Shown here piece after piece: positions 62,084-64,000 of a stretch of DNA of 64,000 bases (its first letter is position 1; each line of letters begins with the position of its first letter). The stretch is from Lachnospiraceae bacterium. GTDB taxonomy: Bacteria; Bacillota; Clostridia; Lachnospirales; Lachnospiraceae. The stretch covers positions 42,237 to 106,236 of the forward strand of contig CAJTBO010000015.1 in NCBI GenBank assembly GCA_910573755.1. Direction: 5' to 3'. The notes below the pieces were generated by a model. It worked only from the letters and a program-made list of their open reading frames with translations. It was not told where the DNA came from and ran no database searches. The position numbers and the translations under genes are program-made.

Positions 62084-62151
62084 ATTATGTCTTAAACATT
62101 TAAAAACTGTATTTATTGGAATCGTGTACGCGTTTATGATAAGATAATGAC

Positions 62152-64000
62152 ATGATGTTGGGGTCAAAAGTCCCTATAGTACCTTGAAAATTTTACACAA
62201 ACACACTATTTTCCTCCCGCTGTGATATACTGTATCTATCAAGTGAAGGTGGTAAATACATATGTCATTTAGAACAAATTCTTATCAGCAGTTATCTCTT
62301 ACAGACAGTTTTTCCGGGCTGACGTTCCGGGAGCAAAAGGCATTAGAACACTCATGGGCAAAATCATTTGCAGAGGATATTTTCCCCTTCATAAATGAAG
62401 AACCATTTGAAGTTCTATATTCTTCTAATGCCTCAAGACCAAATACACCAGTAAATGTCTGTATTGGTGCATTGATCATTAAAGAAGTTTTCGGCATTTC
62501 GGATGATGAAATCGTTGAAAATTTAATGCTGGATCCCCGGTATCAGTATGCTCTTCATACTACAAGCTGTGAAGAACAGCCTCTGAGTGACAAAACACTT
62601 TCACGCTTCCGCAAACGCTGCTATGATTATGAGTCTGCTTACGGAATAGATTTACTCCATAACTGCATTACAAGCTTGAGTGAGAAAATCGCAAAAATGA
62701 TGGATCTTAATCCCCGAATCAAGCGGATGGATTCTATGATGATTGCTGCAAATATCAGAAAACTCAGCCGTACAGAGCTGCTTTATACCTGCGTGGCAAA
62801 GCTAGCTGTTTATTTCCATAAAAATAATCCGGATGTCCTGCCGGAAGACTTTGGACATTATTGTGACCCGAATGATTACAACAGAACCTTTTACTACAAT
62901 AATGATTCTGAAACGGATAACCGATTAAAGAACATCCTCAAAGACGCAGATAAACTACTGTCTATATGCGGTTCCGACTATGATGACGTTACGGAATATC
63001 AGCTTCTGGTCCGCTGCCTTTCGGAACAAACCGTTGTAAAAGAAGCGGTTCGCCGTCTCCGCACAAAAGAAGACGGTGGGCTTCATTCCGGAATCCTTCA
63101 GAATCCTTCTGACCCAGATGCAACTTTCAGGGAAAAAGCCGGGAAAGAACATCGGGGGTATGCTGCCAATCTGGAAGAGACAGTCGGTAAAAACGGCTCT
63201 GTCATCACGGATTATCAGTACGAGCAGAACAACTACAGCGACAGCCAGTTTTTGAAAGACAGCCTGGGACGCAAGGAAGTACAGGAAGAAGAAACGATCC
63301 TTGTTACAGACGGTGCTTATTCAGGAAAAGCAAACCATGATCTTGCCAAAGAAAAGAACATCCGTCTGGTTAATACCGATTTATCCGGAAAGCCTGTCGA
63401 TGATATCCTTGCAGATTTCGTCTTTAACGAAACAGGAACAAAGGTTCTGAGATGTCCGGCAGGATATGAACCAAAATCCTGTGGATATACAGGAAGTAAA
63501 TCCCAGCAGTTCCATATATCGTTTAAAAGAGATCAGTGTGCAGGATGCCCGAACAAAGACCGGTGCAAAGCGAAGATTCATAAACGAGTCAGTTCAGTAA
63601 CGGTATCGGTAAAAGCCCATGAACGGGCAAAGCAACAACGGTACATGGGAACGGAAGAATTCCACAATCTTTTAAAAATCCGAAATGGAGTAGAAACAGT
63701 ACCCTCCATTTTGAGAAGAATCTACCATACTGACAGGATGCCAGTCAGAGGACTGATAAGCGGAAGATTTTTCTTTGGCTGCAAAATCGGGGCATTGAAC
63801 TTTAAAAAGCTCTTCACATATCGGAAGGGCCTGGGGCACTATGCCGAAAACCTGGTATTGGTATGATAAAGCTGAAGCCAACTATCCAATATCACAGATA
63901 AATATGCAAAATCTTATCCTCATAAGGATTGTGTAAAATTTTCAAGGTACTATATAGGAAGTCAGAGAGTTTCTAAAAACTCTTTTGACCCCAACATCAT
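62152..64000 (+). mobile_element. IS1182-type insertion sequence
   Basis: The ends are inverted repeats: 62152-62170 matches the complement of 63982-64000 over 19 bases, and an inner pair, 62173-62199 against 63930-63958, matches almost fully. The right end carries about 20 additional bases between the two blocks (63959-63981) that contain a small AGAGTTT/AAACTCT hairpin. The window ends exactly at the right repeat, so target duplication cannot be seen. The element lies just after the anti-sigma remnant. Confidence 0.88.
62262..63866 (+). CDS. IS1182 family transposase
   Basis: A 534-residue DDE transposase with the family layout: an N-terminal domain (SWAKSFAEDIFPFINEEPFEVLY, PVNVCIGALIIKEVFGISDDEIVE, LSDKTLSRFRKR), the catalytic core with MDSMMI and VTDGAYSG, and a cysteine cluster (CAGCPNKDRCKA) before the C-terminal glutamate region (RNGVETVPSILRR). 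It appears intact, with AAGGTGG before the ATG, so the element may be active. Confidence 0.94.
   Translation: MSFRTNSYQQLSLTDSFSGLTFREQKALEHSWAKSFAEDIFPFINEEPFEVLYSSNASRPNTPVNVCIGALIIKEVFGISDDEIVENLMLDPRYQYALHTTSCEEQPLSDKTLSRFRKRCYDYESAYGIDLLHNCITSLSEKIAKMMDLNPRIKRMDSMMIAANIRKLSRTELLYTCVAKLAVYFHKNNPDVLPEDFGHYCDPNDYNRTFYYNNDSETDNRLKNILKDADKLLSICGSDYDDVTEYQLLVRCLSEQTVVKEAVRRLRTKEDGGLHSGILQNPSDPDATFREKAGKEHRGYAANLEETVGKNGSVITDYQYEQNNYSDSQFLKDSLGRKEVQEEETILVTDGAYSGKANHDLAKEKNIRLVNTDLSGKPVDDILADFVFNETGTKVLRCPAGYEPKSCGYTGSKSQQFHISFKRDQCAGCPNKDRCKAKIHKRVSSVTVSVKAHERAKQQRYMGTEEFHNLLKIRNGVETVPSILRRIYHTDRMPVRGLISGRFFFGCKIGALNFKKLFTYRKGLGHYAENLVLV

Overview
The window reads as a chromosomal segment of a spore-forming Clostridia bacterium, most likely a Lachnospiraceae (Clostridium cluster XIVa) gut-type anaerobe. 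The evidence is the gene content and order: the end of a division cluster joined to spoIIGA-sigE-sigG, a complete spoIIIA operon, the conserved run nusB-xseA-xseB-ispA-dxs-tlyA-nadK-argR-recN-spoIVB, a DUF5688 protein, a FeoA-FeoB fusion, strong AGGAGG-type ribosome binding sites and frequent ATGA gene overlaps. No species is claimed.

Layout. 1-5.7 kb: end of an ftsW/spoVE-type gene, ftsQ, ftsZ, spoIIGA, sigE, then sigG on the opposite strand, and a YlmC/YmxH protein. 5.8-9.6 kb: nrdR, a HAD phosphatase, a shikimate block (aroE-aroK-aroQ) and a hemerythrin. 9.7-16 kb: efp, a DUF5688 gene, tRNA-Arg(CCG), SH3-domain and small membrane proteins, and gdhA behind a structured leader. 16.2-21.2 kb: two potassium uptake systems side by side (trkA-trkH, ktrB-ktrA). 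21.2-25.2 kb: a pseudouridine synthase, ligA and metA. 25.3-35 kb: an accessory-looking stretch with a Fic protein lacking its catalytic histidine, a frameshifted gene, unknown membrane proteins, a GH25 lysozyme remnant, an amidase, feoAB and a hybrid histidine kinase. 35.3-41 kb: spoIIIAA to spoIIIAH. 41.2-55.7 kb: prfC, a transglutaminase-like lipoprotein, asp23 and the nusB-to-spoIVB housekeeping and sporulation run.

From about 55.7 kb to the end the character changes: lower GC by eye, short and broken genes, a TetR-controlled ABC exporter cassette, a relaxase remnant, collapsed ECF sigma and anti-sigma remnants, and an IS1182-type element ending at the window edge. This looks like a decayed mobile island where spo0A is normally expected (recN-spoIVB-spo0A).

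The most notable observations are: (1) a near-perfect stem of about 22 bp that encloses the spoIVB ribosome binding site in its loop and buries its start codon, formed only by read-through transcripts; (2) a recurring class of short degenerate tandem repeats placed between co-oriented genes and once in frame inside aroE; (3) a terminator-like structure between the gdhA promoter and its start codon; (4) the Fic H-to-Q change followed by a gene broken in a run of eight T; and (5) the missing spo0A with an island in its place. All calls rest on reading the sequence and on family knowledge; no database search was run.
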